64,000 nucleotides of DNA from AC-32 sp963763475 (GCA_963763475.1 CAVXOR010000002.1:434001-498000), one strand, 5' to 3'. Shown: positions 1 to 8,559, counted from the first letter of the stretch. A program made the numbers and translations. Notes: generated from the letters alone by a model not told the origin.

Positions 1-827
1 TTGTTGTTGAACATCGCGTAGACGTTCTCCGCCTGGCCGGTGAGCTCGGCCAGCGGCCCGACCCACTCGCGCAGCTCCTCCTCGGAGTAGAGGTGGTCGA
101 ACCGCTCGGCCGCGCTCCCCGTGCGCTTGTTCCAGGTCGAGGCGTTGCGGCCGTGGAAGCGGACGTACGCAGTCGGGCTGGTAGTGGCGACGACCGTCGG
201 CGAGACGTTGCGGGCCTCCATGCGCGGCGCGTCGACGATCACGTAGGTCATGTGGTTGCGCTCCAGGAAGGCGAGCGTCTCGCGCCGGTTCTCCTCGTCG
301 AGCCAGCTCGCGTGCCGGAACTCGACCAGCATCTCGTCCCCGCCGAGCTGTTCCTGCGCCCACTCGAGGTACTCGAGCGCGGAGGGCTTGAAGACGACGT
401 AGGGCGGCAGCTGCATCAGGATTCCGCCGAGCTTGCGCGTCTCGCGCAGCGGCGCCAGCGCCTCGTGGAAGCGGCGGAAGACCTCGGCCCGGAACTCGCG
501 CGGCGGCCGGTCGACGCGCCCTCGCGAGTCGAGCGGCGCGGCCTCGCGCAGGTCGGGCGGCAGCTGCTCGGCCTTCACCGGGTGGCGCGTCATCACGCCG
601 AAGGCCTTCACGTGCATCACGAACCCCTCGGGCGTGCGCTCGGCCCAGTGGCGCACCATGTGCTCGTCCGGGAGGCGGTAGTAGGTCGAGTTCGCCTCGA
701 CCACGTCGAAGCGCTCGGCGTAGTAGCGCAACCGCTCCTCGGCGCCCTTGATCCCCGCTGGATAGAAGTACTTCGTCAGCGACTCGTCGGCCCAGGAGCA
801 CGTCCCGATCCGGATCGCCGCTGGCAT
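1..827 (-). CDS. DUF72 family protein (YecE-like), 3' end beyond window
   Basis: The minus strand reads from an ATG at 827 to the window edge without a stop, giving about 275 residues. The N-terminus (RIGTCSWADESLTKYFYP) and the later segments VEANSTYYRLP, GGILMQLPP, LVEFRHASW and YVRFHGRN are the signature blocks of DUF72, a TIM-barrel family of unknown biochemical role. The C-terminus is missing because of the window boundary, not because of a visible lesion. It is divergent from the MFS gene that starts 24 bases away, so the two promoters must overlap or lie inside coding sequence. Confidence 0.88.
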   Translation of the reverse strand, partial: MPAAIRIGTCSWADESLTKYFYPAGIKGAEERLRYYAERFDVVEANSTYYRLPDEHMVRHWAERTPEGFVMHVKAFGVMTRHPVKAEQLPPDLREAAPLDSRGRVDRPPREFRAEVFRRFHEALAPLRETRKLGGILMQLPPYVVFKPSALEYLEWAQEQLGGDEMLVEFRHASWLDEENRRETLAFLERNHMTYVIVDAPRMEARNVSPTVVATTSPTAYVRFHGRNASTWNKRTGSAAERFDHLYSEEELREWVGPLAELTGQAENVYAMFNN

Positions 828-850
828 GCCTCGATCGTACGGGCTCAGGG

Positions 851-2533
851 GTGCGCGAGCCTAGACCGGGCTCGCGGCATCCCGGATACTCCTGCGGATG
901 TCCGCCGAGGGAAGCGCCCCCGTCGTCGCTAGCCGAGGGAGCAAGCGCGGCGCGCTCGGGCACGCAGATCGTCCTGCTGACGCTGGCCGCCGGCCAGTTC
1001 CTGATGACCCTCGACAGCTCGGTGATGAACGTCTCGATCGCGACGGTGGCGAAGGACGTCGGGACGACGGTGACGGGGATCCAGGGCGCGATCACCGCCT
1101 ACACGCTGGTGATGGCGGCGCTGATGATCACGGGCGGCAAGATCGGCGGACTTATCGGCCGCAAGCGCGCCTTCGCCATCGGCTGCGTGATCTACGGCGC
1201 CGGGTCGCTGACGACCTCGCTCGCGCCGAATCTGCCTGTGCTCCTGTTCGGCTGGTCGTTCCTGGAGGGGGTCGGGGCGGCGCTGATCCTGCCCGCGATC
1301 GTCGCGCTCGTGGCCGGGAACTTTCCGATCGAGCGGCGGCCCGCGGCCTACGGGCTGGTCGCGGCCGCGGGAGCGGTGGCCGTCGCGGTCGGACCGCTGA
1401 TCGGCGGATTCGCGACCACGTACTTCTCCTGGCGGTGGGTGTTCGCCGGAGAAGTCGTCGTCGTGCTCGCGATCCTGCTGCTCACGAGGAAGATCGCCGA
1501 CGCGCCCGTGGAGACGCGGCCCAAATTCGACCTGGTCGGCGCGGTGCTCTCGGCGGCCGGGCTCGCGCTGCTCGTCTTCGGCATCCTCCGCTCCGGTGAG
1601 TGGGGCTGGATCCGGCCGCACGAGGGCGGACCCTCCTGGGCCCAGCTCTCGCCGACCGTCTGGCTCGTGCTCGCCGGGCTGTTCGTGATCTGGATCTTCT
1701 TCCGCTGGGAGACCCGCCGCGAGGCTCAGGGGAGGGAGCCGCTCATCCGTCCCGCCATGCTCCGGAACACGCAGCTGAGCGGCGGGCTGATCATGTTCTT
1801 CTTCCAGTACCTCGTCCAGGCCGGTTTCTTCTTCGTCGTCCCGCTCTTCCTGTCCGTCTCCCTCGGCCTCTCGGCGCTGGCGACCGGGGTGCGGCTGCTG
1901 CCGCTCTCGATCACGCTGCTGGCCGCCGCGATCGGGATTCCGCGCGTGTTTCCGCGGGTCTCGCCGCGGCTCGTCGTGCGGATCGGCCTGCTCTGCCTGC
2001 TGGCCGGGACGGTGGTGCTGCTCGCCGCGCTGGACGCGGACGCCGGCCCGGAGGTCGTCTTCGTGCCCATGCTCCTGATCGGCCTCGGAATCGGCGCGCT
2101 CGCCTCGCAGCTCGGCGCCGTCACCGTGTCGGCGGTCCCAGATGACCAGGCGCCCGAAGTGGGAGGCGTCCAGAACACGATGACGAACCTCGGTGCTTCG
2201 ATCGGGACGGCGCTCGCCGGCTCGATCCTGATCGCTTCGTTGACCTCCGCGTTCCTGACGAACATCGAGGCGAGCTCGGCCATCCCGTCCAGGGTCAAGT
2301 CCGAGGCGAACGTTCAGCTGGCCGGCGGGGTGCCTTTCATCTCGGACGCCGACCTCGAGGACGCCCTCGACTCGGCGCACGTGAGCGGCCGGGCGACCGA
2401 CGCAGCCCTGGGCGCGTATCAGGACGCCCGCATCACCGGCCTGCGCTCGGCGCTCGCGATTCTGGGCGTGATGGCGATCCTCTCGCTGTTCTTCTCGGGC
2501 CGGATCCCCACCAAGCAGCCGGGCGCGCCCTGA
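851..2533 (+). CDS. MFS transporter, DHA2 (EmrB/QacA-like, 14-TM) family
   Basis: A proton-driven drug or metabolite exporter of the inner membrane is predicted. TM1 carries the DHA2-type block LMTLDSSVMNVSIATVA. The loop 2-3 motif appears as GGKIGGLIGRKRAF and motif C as LIGGFATTYFSWRWVF, where the WRW(V/I)F ending is typical of DHA2 proteins. About 14 hydrophobic segments follow over 560 residues, the usual family length. The GTG at 851 is the only usable start before TM1 in this frame. It gives a 35-residue, Pro/Ser-rich N-terminus that looks unlike a normal one; a better-looking ATG at 898 lies in another frame (see findings). The substrate cannot be told from sequence. Confidence 0.9.
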   Translation: MREPRPGSRHPGYSCGCPPREAPPSSLAEGASAARSGTQIVLLTLAAGQFLMTLDSSVMNVSIATVAKDVGTTVTGIQGAITAYTLVMAALMITGGKIGGLIGRKRAFAIGCVIYGAGSLTTSLAPNLPVLLFGWSFLEGVGAALILPAIVALVAGNFPIERRPAAYGLVAAAGAVAVAVGPLIGGFATTYFSWRWVFAGEVVVVLAILLLTRKIADAPVETRPKFDLVGAVLSAAGLALLVFGILRSGEWGWIRPHEGGPSWAQLSPTVWLVLAGLFVIWIFFRWETRREAQGREPLIRPAMLRNTQLSGGLIMFFFQYLVQAGFFFVVPLFLSVSLGLSALATGVRLLPLSITLLAAAIGIPRVFPRVSPRLVVRIGLLCLLAGTVVLLAALDADAGPEVVFVPMLLIGLGIGALASQLGAVTVSAVPDDQAPEVGGVQNTMTNLGASIGTALAGSILIASLTSAFLTNIEASSAIPSRVKSEANVQLAGGVPFISDADLEDALDSAHVSGRATDAALGAYQDARITGLRSALAILGVMAILSLFFSGRIPTKQPGAP

Positions 2534-2577
2534 GCGACGTCTTCCAGAAGGCGCGCGGCGTCTCGAGCGCCGGGCGC

Positions 2578-3054
2578 GTGGCGCTCGGCGAGCGCCTCGG
2601 TGGCTTCATCTACGGCACGATCCTCGCGCTCGCCGTGCTCGTCGGCGGCGTGAAGGCCTACCCGGACGACGCCTGGAAGATCGTCCTTCTGCTTGCGGTC
2701 ACGGCGGCGGTCTTCTGGCTGGCGCACGTGTACGCCCACGGTCTGGCGCACGTGGTGGCCGAGGACAGGCATCTTTCGCTCGCCGAGCTGCGCCGGATCG
2801 GCCGGCACGAGAGCTCGATCCTCGAGGCCGCGCTGCCGCCGCTTGCGGCGATGCTGCTCGCGGCCTTCGGGCTGATCTCGACCAAGGCCGGAGCCTGGAT
2901 CGCGTACGGCCTCGGCCTGGCCGTGCTCATGTTCTCGGGGCTCGTCTTCGCCCGCGTCGAGCGCCTCGGCTGGGTCGCGACCCTGGTGGTCGTCGCCCTG
3001 AACGTGGCCCTCGGCCTGGCCCTCGTCGCGCTGAAGCTCGTCGTCACGCACTGA
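2578..3054 (+). CDS. Small four-TM membrane protein, unknown function
   Basis: The 158-residue product has about four hydrophobic helices: FIYGTILALAVLVGG, IVLLLAVTAAVFWLAH, ALPPLAAMLLAAFGL and the paired C-terminal AYGLGLAVLMFSGL/ATLVVVALNVALGL. A histidine-bearing loop (HVYAHGLAHVV) precedes an amphipathic LRRIGRHESS stretch. I do not recognise the family. The first canonical start is GTG at 2578, but the frame is open up to a CTG at 2530 that overlaps the TGA of the exporter gene. The extended N-terminus (SDVFQKARGVSS) looks like coding sequence. Coupling to the exporter is likely. Confidence 0.7.
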   Translation: MALGERLGGFIYGTILALAVLVGGVKAYPDDAWKIVLLLAVTAAVFWLAHVYAHGLAHVVAEDRHLSLAELRRIGRHESSILEAALPPLAAMLLAAFGLISTKAGAWIAYGLGLAVLMFSGLVFARVERLGWVATLVVVALNVALGLALVALKLVVTH

Positions 3055-3086
3055 AGCCGAACACGGAGGCTACACTCGGCGGCGAC

Positions 3087-3506
3087 ATGGGTGCCCAGCC
3101 CGATCCGGATCTCCTTCTCGTCCAGGAGATGCTCGCGCCCCCTCCGCTCGAGGACGCCCGGCGGTCGCTCGAGTACTGGGAGCGGCGTCGGAAGTCGCTT
3201 CGCCTCTACCAGCGCCGGGCGCGCCAGGAGGCGCGTGAGATGGCTCTGCGCTGGGAGGCGCGGGTTCGAGCCGCGGAGCGTGTTCGCTTCGAAGCAACGA
3301 CGTTCGGGAGAATCGTCGGGAAGCTGGGTCTGTCCGGGGTGGGGGCGTCCTGGCTGCCGCTCCGCAAGAGGAGTCTGCTCTTCCTCGCCTGGGCGCTCGT
3401 GCCGCGCAGGTTCAAGCTGGTCGCCTACGGTGTCGCTGCGACGACGCTCGTGGTCACCGTGGCCACGTTCGCATTGCTCGCTGCGGTCTTCGCGCAGCTC
3501 GGCTGA
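3087..3506 (+). CDS. Hypothetical protein with basic coiled-coil and C-terminal membrane segment
   Basis: The 139-residue protein has an acidic/proline N-terminus, then an Arg/Glu-rich helical stretch (about residues 25-65, with EYWERRRKSLRLYQRR) likely to form a coiled coil. A conserved-looking GASWLPLRKRSLLFLAWALVP segment follows, and then a C-terminal transmembrane helix (about 112-136). The start is ATG at 3087. It is co-directional with the preceding membrane protein and is followed by a hairpin. No family is recognised; it could be a small cell-envelope or cytoskeletal accessory protein, but nothing shows this directly. Confidence 0.6.
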   Translation: MGAQPDPDLLLVQEMLAPPPLEDARRSLEYWERRRKSLRLYQRRARQEAREMALRWEARVRAAERVRFEATTFGRIVGKLGLSGVGASWLPLRKRSLLFLAWALVPRRFKLVAYGVAATTLVVTVATFALLAAVFAQLG

Positions 3507-3513
3507 CCGCACC

Positions 3514-3540
3514 AGCAGGCCGGCTCTCGCCGGCCCTGCT
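3514..3540 (+). terminator. GC-rich stem-loop after the 139-aa gene
   Basis: An 11-bp inverted repeat (AGCAGGCCGGC, TCTC loop, matching arm with one bulged C) begins 8 bases after the stop. There is no T-run, so it may terminate weakly or protect the 3' end. From here to the tRNA gene the only candidate gene is the small minus-strand ORF at 3614-3790. Confidence 0.5.
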
Positions 3541-3613
3541 GACGGTCCCCGTCCCGATGGGCCCCGGCTGTAATCGGAGCCGGCCCGCCGACGAACGGGA
3601 CGTGCCCCTAAGT

Positions 3614-3790
3614 TCAGGGCCTCAGTCGCTCGAGGGCTTCGCTCAGCAGTCGATGCACCTCGAGCAGTTGAGCACCGAGTGGGTGTCCGAGATCATCGCG
3701 CAGGCCGCCGCCCTTCTCCTTCGGAAAGAGGATCGCGCGTAGCTGTGCCTGGGCCTCTTCGACCTTCGAAAGTCCCTCGTCTGCGCTCAT
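3614..3790 (-). CDS. Possible small protein downstream of selC (hypothetical)
   Basis: A 58-codon minus-strand ORF starts at ATG 3790 (MSADEGLSKVEEAQ). Its composition is that of a helical, mildly acidic cytosolic protein, with KVEEAQAQLRAILF followed by GAQLLEVHRLLSEALERL. An alternative in-frame start lies 18 bases upstream. It sits directly downstream of the tRNA-Sec gene on the same strand, so it may be read through from the sel operon. No homologous family is recognised, and a chance ORF is possible at this GC content. Confidence 0.35.
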   Translation of the reverse strand: MSADEGLSKVEEAQAQLRAILFPKEKGGGLRDDLGHPLGAQLLEVHRLLSEALERLRP

Positions 3791-3819
3791 CGCGGGCGAG
3801 CGTAACAACGGGGCTCAAA

Positions 3820-3912
3820 CGGAGCGGCGCCGGAGTCGAACCGACCGAGCCGTGGGCTACACGACCGCACTGGTTTTGAAGACCAGCTGGGCCACCGGGC
3901 CCATGCCGCTCC
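3820..3912 (-). tRNA. selC: tRNA-Sec (anticodon UCA)
   Basis: Read on the minus strand, the 93-nt gene has an 8-bp acceptor stem (GGAGCGGC/GCCGCTCC) and a long D stem (GGGCC/GGCCC). The anticodon arm is CTGGT-CTTCAAA-ACCAG with anticodon TCA, followed by an extended variable arm and a 5-bp T stem around TTCGACT, with discriminator G. The 8+5 acceptor/T arrangement and UCA anticodon identify the bacterial selenocysteine tRNA. No CCA is encoded. It lies 22 bases after the selB stop on the same strand, so it is probably processed from the sel transcript. Confidence 0.96.
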
Positions 3913-3934
3913 GCGGCGAGCCTAGCGAGTCGAG

Positions 3935-5641
3935 TCAGCGGGGCCGCTGGGCGCGGAGCCGGCGCTCGTCGCCGACGCGCAGGGTCAGGCCGTCCGCGTC
4001 GTAGCGCTCGAGCAGCAGCTGGGCGGTGCGGCGCGAGATCCCGAGCGCGTCTCGGAAGCCTGCGAGCGTGATCGGGCTGAGCGTCTCGAGTGCCTCGCGG
4101 CCGCGCTCGTAGAGGCCGACCGAGACCGCGAAGCCGTCGCCCACGCGCTTCAGCGTCCCGCGGTCCTCGAGGAAGCCGGCGAGCTTGCGGTCGTCGACGC
4201 GCACCAGGTCCTCGGCGGCGAGGCGGGCCTCGAGCTCCGCGGCCGCGGCCGCCTGGTCTCCGAGTTCTGGTGCCGCCCCGGGCGCATAGGCCTTGCCGTC
4301 GCGGCGCTCGACGTGCAGCAGCTGCAGCACCGCAGGCGCCCAGGGCTCGGGCGGCAGCAGCTCGCCGAGCGGGATGCCCGGGTCGAGCGGCGAGGAGCGC
4401 GCGCGCTCGGCGAGCCGCTCGCGGACGGTCGCGCGCTGCTCGTCGAGCCACCTGGCCGCGAAGAACCACTCCCCGGCGCTCCCGACGGCGGCCAGGCCGC
4501 GCGCGAGCTCGGCCGGAGCGAGCAGTCCGCGCGCCTGCAGCTCCGCGCCGGTGACCGGCTCGCGCACGATCGCCCGGACGACCGCCTCCGGGTCACCCTG
4601 TTCGAGCAGCTCGAGCCGGGCGGGGTCGAAGCGCCTCGGCGGCGAGGGGTCGAGCACGATCCCGCCGCCGACGGTGGTCTCGGTGCGCAGGACTACGCGG
4701 TCGCCGCGGCTGGCGACGACCGGCTCGCGCAGCCGCAGCTGGGCATAGCGGCCCTCGCGCACGATCCGCGCGGCGACGTCGCTCGTCCCGACGTGCACGG
4801 TGACCGCGGCCGGCACGGGCTCGAGCTCCTCGAGCGCCACGTCGAGCCGCCAGCTGACCGGGTAGGCGCCGGGCTCGACGAGCACGTCCCCTCGGCGAAG
4901 CTGCGAGCGAGAGATGCCGGGCAGGTTGACGGCCACGCGCTGGCCGGCCTCGGCTCGCAGGACATCGACGTCGTGCACCTGGACGCTGCGCGCGCGCGTG
5001 CGAAGGCCCGAGGGCTCGATGCGCAGCTCGTCGCCGGTGGCGATCGAGCCCGAGCGCAGCGTGCCCGTGACCACCGTCCCGGCGCCCGCGATCGTGAAGG
5101 CGCGGTCGACGTAGAGCCGGGCCTGGGCTTCGAGCGGGCGGGCGGGCACGGCGGCGGCCGCGCGGGCGAGGGCCTCGCGCAGCTCGTCGAGCCCACGGCC
5201 GGTCTTGGCGCTGACGGCGACCACCTCTGCGCCCGGGACGAGCTCCCGCGCCTCCTCGACCGCCAGCTCGAGCGTCTCCGCGTCGACGGCGTCGGCCTTG
5301 GTCACGGCGACCACGCCGCCCTCGATCCCGAGCAGACGCAGGATCGCCAGGTGCTCGTGCGTCTGCGGCCGCGCGCCCTCGCCGGCGTCGATCACGAGCA
5401 GGAAGAGGTCGATCCCGGTCGCGCCGGCGACCATCGTGCGGACGAAGCGCTCGTGTCCCGGGACATCCACGAGCGAGAGCTGCGTTCCGTCGGGCAGCTC
5501 GAGCGGCGCGTAGCCGAGGGCGATCGAGATCCCCCGCTCGCGCTCCTCGGGCAGCCGGTCGGTGTTCTTGCCGGTCAGCGCTCGGACGAGCCACGTCTTG
5601 CCGTGGTCGATGTGACCTGCGGTGCCGACCGCCAGCGCCAT
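3935..5641 (-). CDS. selB: Selenocysteine-specific translation elongation factor SelB
   Basis: SelB is the GTPase that carries Sec-tRNA(Sec) to in-frame UGA codons next to a SECIS hairpin. Visible motifs are the P-loop GHIDHGKT (residues 9-16), the switch II DVPGHE (59-64) and the guanine-binding TKAD (114-117). EF-Tu-like beta-barrel domains 2-3 follow, then C-terminal winged-helix repeats ending with RTAQLLLERYDADGLTLRVG. At 568 residues it is slightly shorter than E. coli SelB, which fits variation in the linker between domain 3 and the winged helices. Its ATG directly follows the selA TAG with no spacer, so the two are coupled. Confidence 0.96.
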   Translation of the reverse strand: MALAVGTAGHIDHGKTWLVRALTGKNTDRLPEERERGISIALGYAPLELPDGTQLSLVDVPGHERFVRTMVAGATGIDLFLLVIDAGEGARPQTHEHLAILRLLGIEGGVVAVTKADAVDAETLELAVEEARELVPGAEVVAVSAKTGRGLDELREALARAAAAVPARPLEAQARLYVDRAFTIAGAGTVVTGTLRSGSIATGDELRIEPSGLRTRARSVQVHDVDVLRAEAGQRVAVNLPGISRSQLRRGDVLVEPGAYPVSWRLDVALEELEPVPAAVTVHVGTSDVAARIVREGRYAQLRLREPVVASRGDRVVLRTETTVGGGIVLDPSPPRRFDPARLELLEQGDPEAVVRAIVREPVTGAELQARGLLAPAELARGLAAVGSAGEWFFAARWLDEQRATVRERLAERARSSPLDPGIPLGELLPPEPWAPAVLQLLHVERRDGKAYAPGAAPELGDQAAAAAELEARLAAEDLVRVDDRKLAGFLEDRGTLKRVGDGFAVSVGLYERGREALETLSPITLAGFRDALGISRRTAQLLLERYDADGLTLRVGDERRLRAQRPR

Positions 5642-6937
5642 CTAACGCGCGGCGCGCACGGCGCCGGCGACCTCGTCCGCCTCGGCGTCCGTGAGGGTGC
5701 GGCAGTCCAGCAGCAGCCGGCCGTCGCGGACGACGCCGACGACCGGAGGGTCGCCGCGGCGAAGCGGCTCGGCGAGCGACTCCTCGACGGCGCAGGCGCA
5801 GCTCGGCAGCTCGGCCAGCGGGAGCGCCCCGCCGCCGACGCGGCCGACCGTCTCCTCGACCTCGCCGCCGACCGCAGCGGCCAGCCGCCCGGCCCGCGCG
5901 CGCACTGCCTCGAGCGGCTCGTTCAGCATCCGCAGCACCGGCACCTCCCGCAGGGCCCGCCCGGGCTCGAGGTAGAGCCCGAGCGTCCCCTCGAGCGCCG
6001 CGAGCGTGAGCTTGTCGGCCCGCAGCGCGCGCTGCAACGGATGCCGCCGCAGCCGCTCGACGAGCTCGGCCCGGCCGACCACGATCCCGGCCTGCGGGCC
6101 GCCGAGCAGCTTGTCGCCTGAGAAGCAGACGAGGTCGGAGCCGGCGGCCAGGCTCTCGCGCGCCGAGGGCTCGCCCTCGAGGTGGACGAGCACCCCGGAG
6201 CCGAGGTCGTCGACGAGGGGCAGCCCGTGCCGTGCCGCGACCGCGGCCAGCTGGCTTACCGACGGCTGCTCGGTGAAGCCGACGACGCGGAAGTTCGATT
6301 GGTGCACCCGCAGCAACACGGCGGTCTCCGGCCCGATCGCCGCCTCGTAGTCCGCGACTCGCGTGCGGTTCGTCGTCCCGACCTCGCGCAGCCGCGCGCC
6401 CGAGCGGGCGAGCACGTCCGGGATCCGGAAGCCGTCCCCGATCTCGATCAACTCGCCGCGCGAGACCAGCACTTCACGCCCCTCCGCCAGTGCCGCCAGC
6501 GCCAGCAGCACCGCGGCCGCGTTGTTGTTCACGACGAGCGCGCCCTCCGCGCCGGTCAGGCGGCGCAGGATGCCCGCGACGTGATCCTGCCGCGAGCCGC
6601 GTCCGCCGGCCTGCAGGTCGTACTCGAGGTTCGAGTACCCGCGCCCGATCTCGACCGCCCGCTGCAGCGCGGCTTCCGGCAGCGGCGCCCGTCCGAGGTT
6701 CGTGTGCACGATCACGCCCGTGGCATTCAGCGTGCGCCGCAGCGCGGGTGACCGGGCCGCCGCGAGTTCTCCCAGCGCCCGCTCGACCAAATCGCCGGGG
6801 TCGTGGCCGGCCCTGATCTCTTCACGCGCGCGACCGAGGGCGGCCCGTGCCGCCTCGACCGCCAGCGCAGGCGGCTCGCCGGCGAGCCGCTCGTCCCGCG
6901 CGAGCTCGTCCACGGAGGGCAGGTCGCGCAGCTTCAT
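5642..6937 (-). CDS. selA: L-seryl-tRNA(Sec) selenium transferase SelA
   Basis: SelA is a PLP enzyme that converts Ser-tRNA(Sec) to Sec-tRNA(Sec) using selenophosphate. The 431-residue protein has the family N-terminal helical domain, then NATGVIVHTNLGRAPLP, the NNNAAAVLL block and the PLP-lysine motif CFSGDKLLGGPQAGI (Lys at about 276). The length and C-terminal domain are normal. It heads the selA-selB-selC unit. SelD, which makes selenophosphate, and the selenoprotein targets are not in this window. Confidence 0.96.
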   Translation of the reverse strand: MKLRDLPSVDELARDERLAGEPPALAVEAARAALGRAREEIRAGHDPGDLVERALGELAAARSPALRRTLNATGVIVHTNLGRAPLPEAALQRAVEIGRGYSNLEYDLQAGGRGSRQDHVAGILRRLTGAEGALVVNNNAAAVLLALAALAEGREVLVSRGELIEIGDGFRIPDVLARSGARLREVGTTNRTRVADYEAAIGPETAVLLRVHQSNFRVVGFTEQPSVSQLAAVAARHGLPLVDDLGSGVLVHLEGEPSARESLAAGSDLVCFSGDKLLGGPQAGIVVGRAELVERLRRHPLQRALRADKLTLAALEGTLGLYLEPGRALREVPVLRMLNEPLEAVRARAGRLAAAVGGEVEETVGRVGGGALPLAELPSCACAVEESLAEPLRRGDPPVVGVVRDGRLLLDCRTLTDAEADEVAGAVRAAR

Positions 6938-7035
6938 GGGGAAGAAGTCTAAGTCGCCGACTTGGCGGCGCCGACCAGCGAGGCCGTGCGGGCTTTGGCC
7001 CGTGCGGCCGCCCTAAGTACACTCGTGCGGGGTCG

Positions 7036-7854
7036 ATGGCGGCAGGAATGGTCACCCGAGCCAAGGGGACGGCGCTCTGCGCCTGCCTTCTCGTGCTCGT
7101 CTTCGCCTCGACGAGCGGTGCCGCCGCCCGCGTCGGGATCGGGAAGATGACCGTGGTTCCGACCCGGGTCACGGCCGGCACCGACAACGAGCTCAGCTTC
7201 GCGTTCACGGCCGACTCCGCGCCGCTCAGGGGCACGACGCTCGTCGACGTGCCGCGCGGCTGGTCGAAGCCGCAGCAGGCCAACCCCTCTGCGCCCGGCT
7301 ACGTCGAGCTGCAGGCGGCCGGCTGTGTCGGCACGCGCATCGCCGGGATCGCGAACCGCCGGATCGTGATCACGACGCAGTGCCCGCGCCGGCACCTCTT
7401 CCGCCTGCTCTACCACAAGGCCGCGGCGCCTCTGCTCTCGGCGGACGGCTTCGTCTTCCTGACGCAGACCCGGTCGGCCAACGCTCCGAAGAAGACGCCT
7501 TTCCGCCTGCTCGGCCCGAAGAAGCAGCCGGTCGTGCGCGTCCGCGGCGCGGCTCAGGCCGGGCTCTTCATCGCGATCACCTCGGTCGCAACCGCCGGCG
7601 TGCGCTTCGGCGCGATCGTGCGAGCTGTCGACCAGTTCGGCAACAACGCGGCCGACTACGCGGGAACGGTGACGCTGAGGAGCAGCGACCCGCTGGCGAC
7701 GCTGCCGGCGCCGTACGCCTACGCCGCCAAGGACGTCGGCCAGCACACGTTCACGGGCATCGTGCTGAGCACCCTCGGCACCCAGACCATGACCGCGACC
7801 GACTCGAACGGCTTCACGATCACGAGCGGCCCGATCACGGTCTCCGCGAGCTAG
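7036..7854 (+). CDS. Secreted protein with C-terminal Ig-like domain
   Basis: Starting at ATG 7036, a classical signal peptide is visible (TRAKGTALCACLLVLVFAS then TSGAAA), giving a secreted 272-residue protein. The middle part contains two Cys residues (VELQAAGCVGTR and ITTQCPRR) that could form a disulfide. The last ~90 residues (IVRAVDQFGNNAADYAGTVTLRSS through TMTATDSNGFTI) resemble bacterial Ig-like (Big/invasin-type) modules. The frame is open further upstream, but that sequence is antisense to selA and lacks coding character. The function is unknown; a cell-surface or matrix role is an inference. It is convergent with the LOG gene, 6 bases apart. Confidence 0.75.
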   Translation: MAAGMVTRAKGTALCACLLVLVFASTSGAAARVGIGKMTVVPTRVTAGTDNELSFAFTADSAPLRGTTLVDVPRGWSKPQQANPSAPGYVELQAAGCVGTRIAGIANRRIVITTQCPRRHLFRLLYHKAAAPLLSADGFVFLTQTRSANAPKKTPFRLLGPKKQPVVRVRGAAQAGLFIAITSVATAGVRFGAIVRAVDQFGNNAADYAGTVTLRSSDPLATLPAPYAYAAKDVGQHTFTGIVLSTLGTQTMTATDSNGFTITSGPITVSAS

Positions 7855-7860
7855 ACGCGG

Positions 7861-8559
7861 TTACTGCGCGTCTGCCTTCTCGGGCTCGGCCGGCATCGAG
7901 GCGCAGCGGCGCTCGTAGCACTCGAGGATCAGCGCCACCGCTCGGCTCGGGTCGTCGGTGACCTCGAGCAGCTCGAGATCCTCCGGCGAGACCAGGCCGT
8001 CGGCCAGCAGCCGGCCGCGGATCCAGTCGAGCAGCGGCTGCCAGTACTCGGAGTCGAAGAGGACGACCGGGAAGTGCAGCACCTTGCCGGTCTGGATCAG
8101 CGTCAGCGACTCGAACAGCTCGTCGAGGGTGCCGAACCCGCCGGGGAAGATGACGAAGCCCTCGGCCGCCTTCACGAACATCGTCTTGCGCGCATAGAAG
8201 TGCTTGAACGTGAGCGAGATGTCGAGGTAGGGATTTGCGAACTGCTCGTGCGGGAGCTCGATGTTGAAGCCGACCGAGAGCCCACCCGCGCCGCGCGCGC
8301 CCCGGTTGGCGGCCTCCATCACGCCAGGGCCGCCGCCAGTCACGACTGCAAAGCCCGCCTCGGCGAGCAGCCGGCCGACCTCGCGAGCCTCGGCGTAGAC
8401 GGGATCGTCCTCGAGCAGGCGCGCGGAGCCGAAGACGGTGATCGCCGGCCGGTCGATCCGCTGCACCGCGACGAAGCCCTCGAGGAACTCCTGGCCGATG
8501 CGCTCGGCGTGGCCGGCGAGGTCGCCGTCGCGGCTGTCGAGCAGGCGCCGGTCTTCCAT
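7861..8559 (-). CDS. LOG/TIGR00730 family nucleoside-5'-monophosphate phosphoribohydrolase
   Basis: The 232-residue Rossmann-fold protein carries both signature motifs of the lysine-decarboxylase-like/LOG family: GGGPGVMEAAN (about 75-85) and PGGFGTLDE (about 139-147). Family members hydrolyse the N-glycosidic bond of (cytokinin) riboside monophosphates and release ribose-5-phosphate. The true substrate here is unknown. The start is ATG 8559; this ATG overlaps the TGA of the preceding M50 gene by one base (TGATG), which implies coupled translation. Confidence 0.9.
   Translation of the reverse strand: MEDRRLLDSRDGDLAGHAERIGQEFLEGFVAVQRIDRPAITVFGSARLLEDDPVYAEAREVGRLLAEAGFAVVTGGGPGVMEAANRGARGAGGLSVGFNIELPHEQFANPYLDISLTFKHFYARKTMFVKAAEGFVIFPGGFGTLDELFESLTLIQTGKVLHFPVVLFDSEYWQPLLDWIRGRLLADGLVSPEDLELLEVTDDPSRAVALILECYERRCASMPAEPEKADAQ

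Noticed and set aside
3557..3742. A 61-codon plus-strand ORF before the tRNA-Sec gene
   Set aside because: It has no recognisable features and overlaps the more protein-like minus-strand ORF at 3614-3790.
4313..6121. A 602-codon plus-strand open frame opposite selB and selA
   Set aside because: It is an antisense shadow created by the high-GC third-position bias; the minus strand carries unambiguous SelA and SelB motifs.
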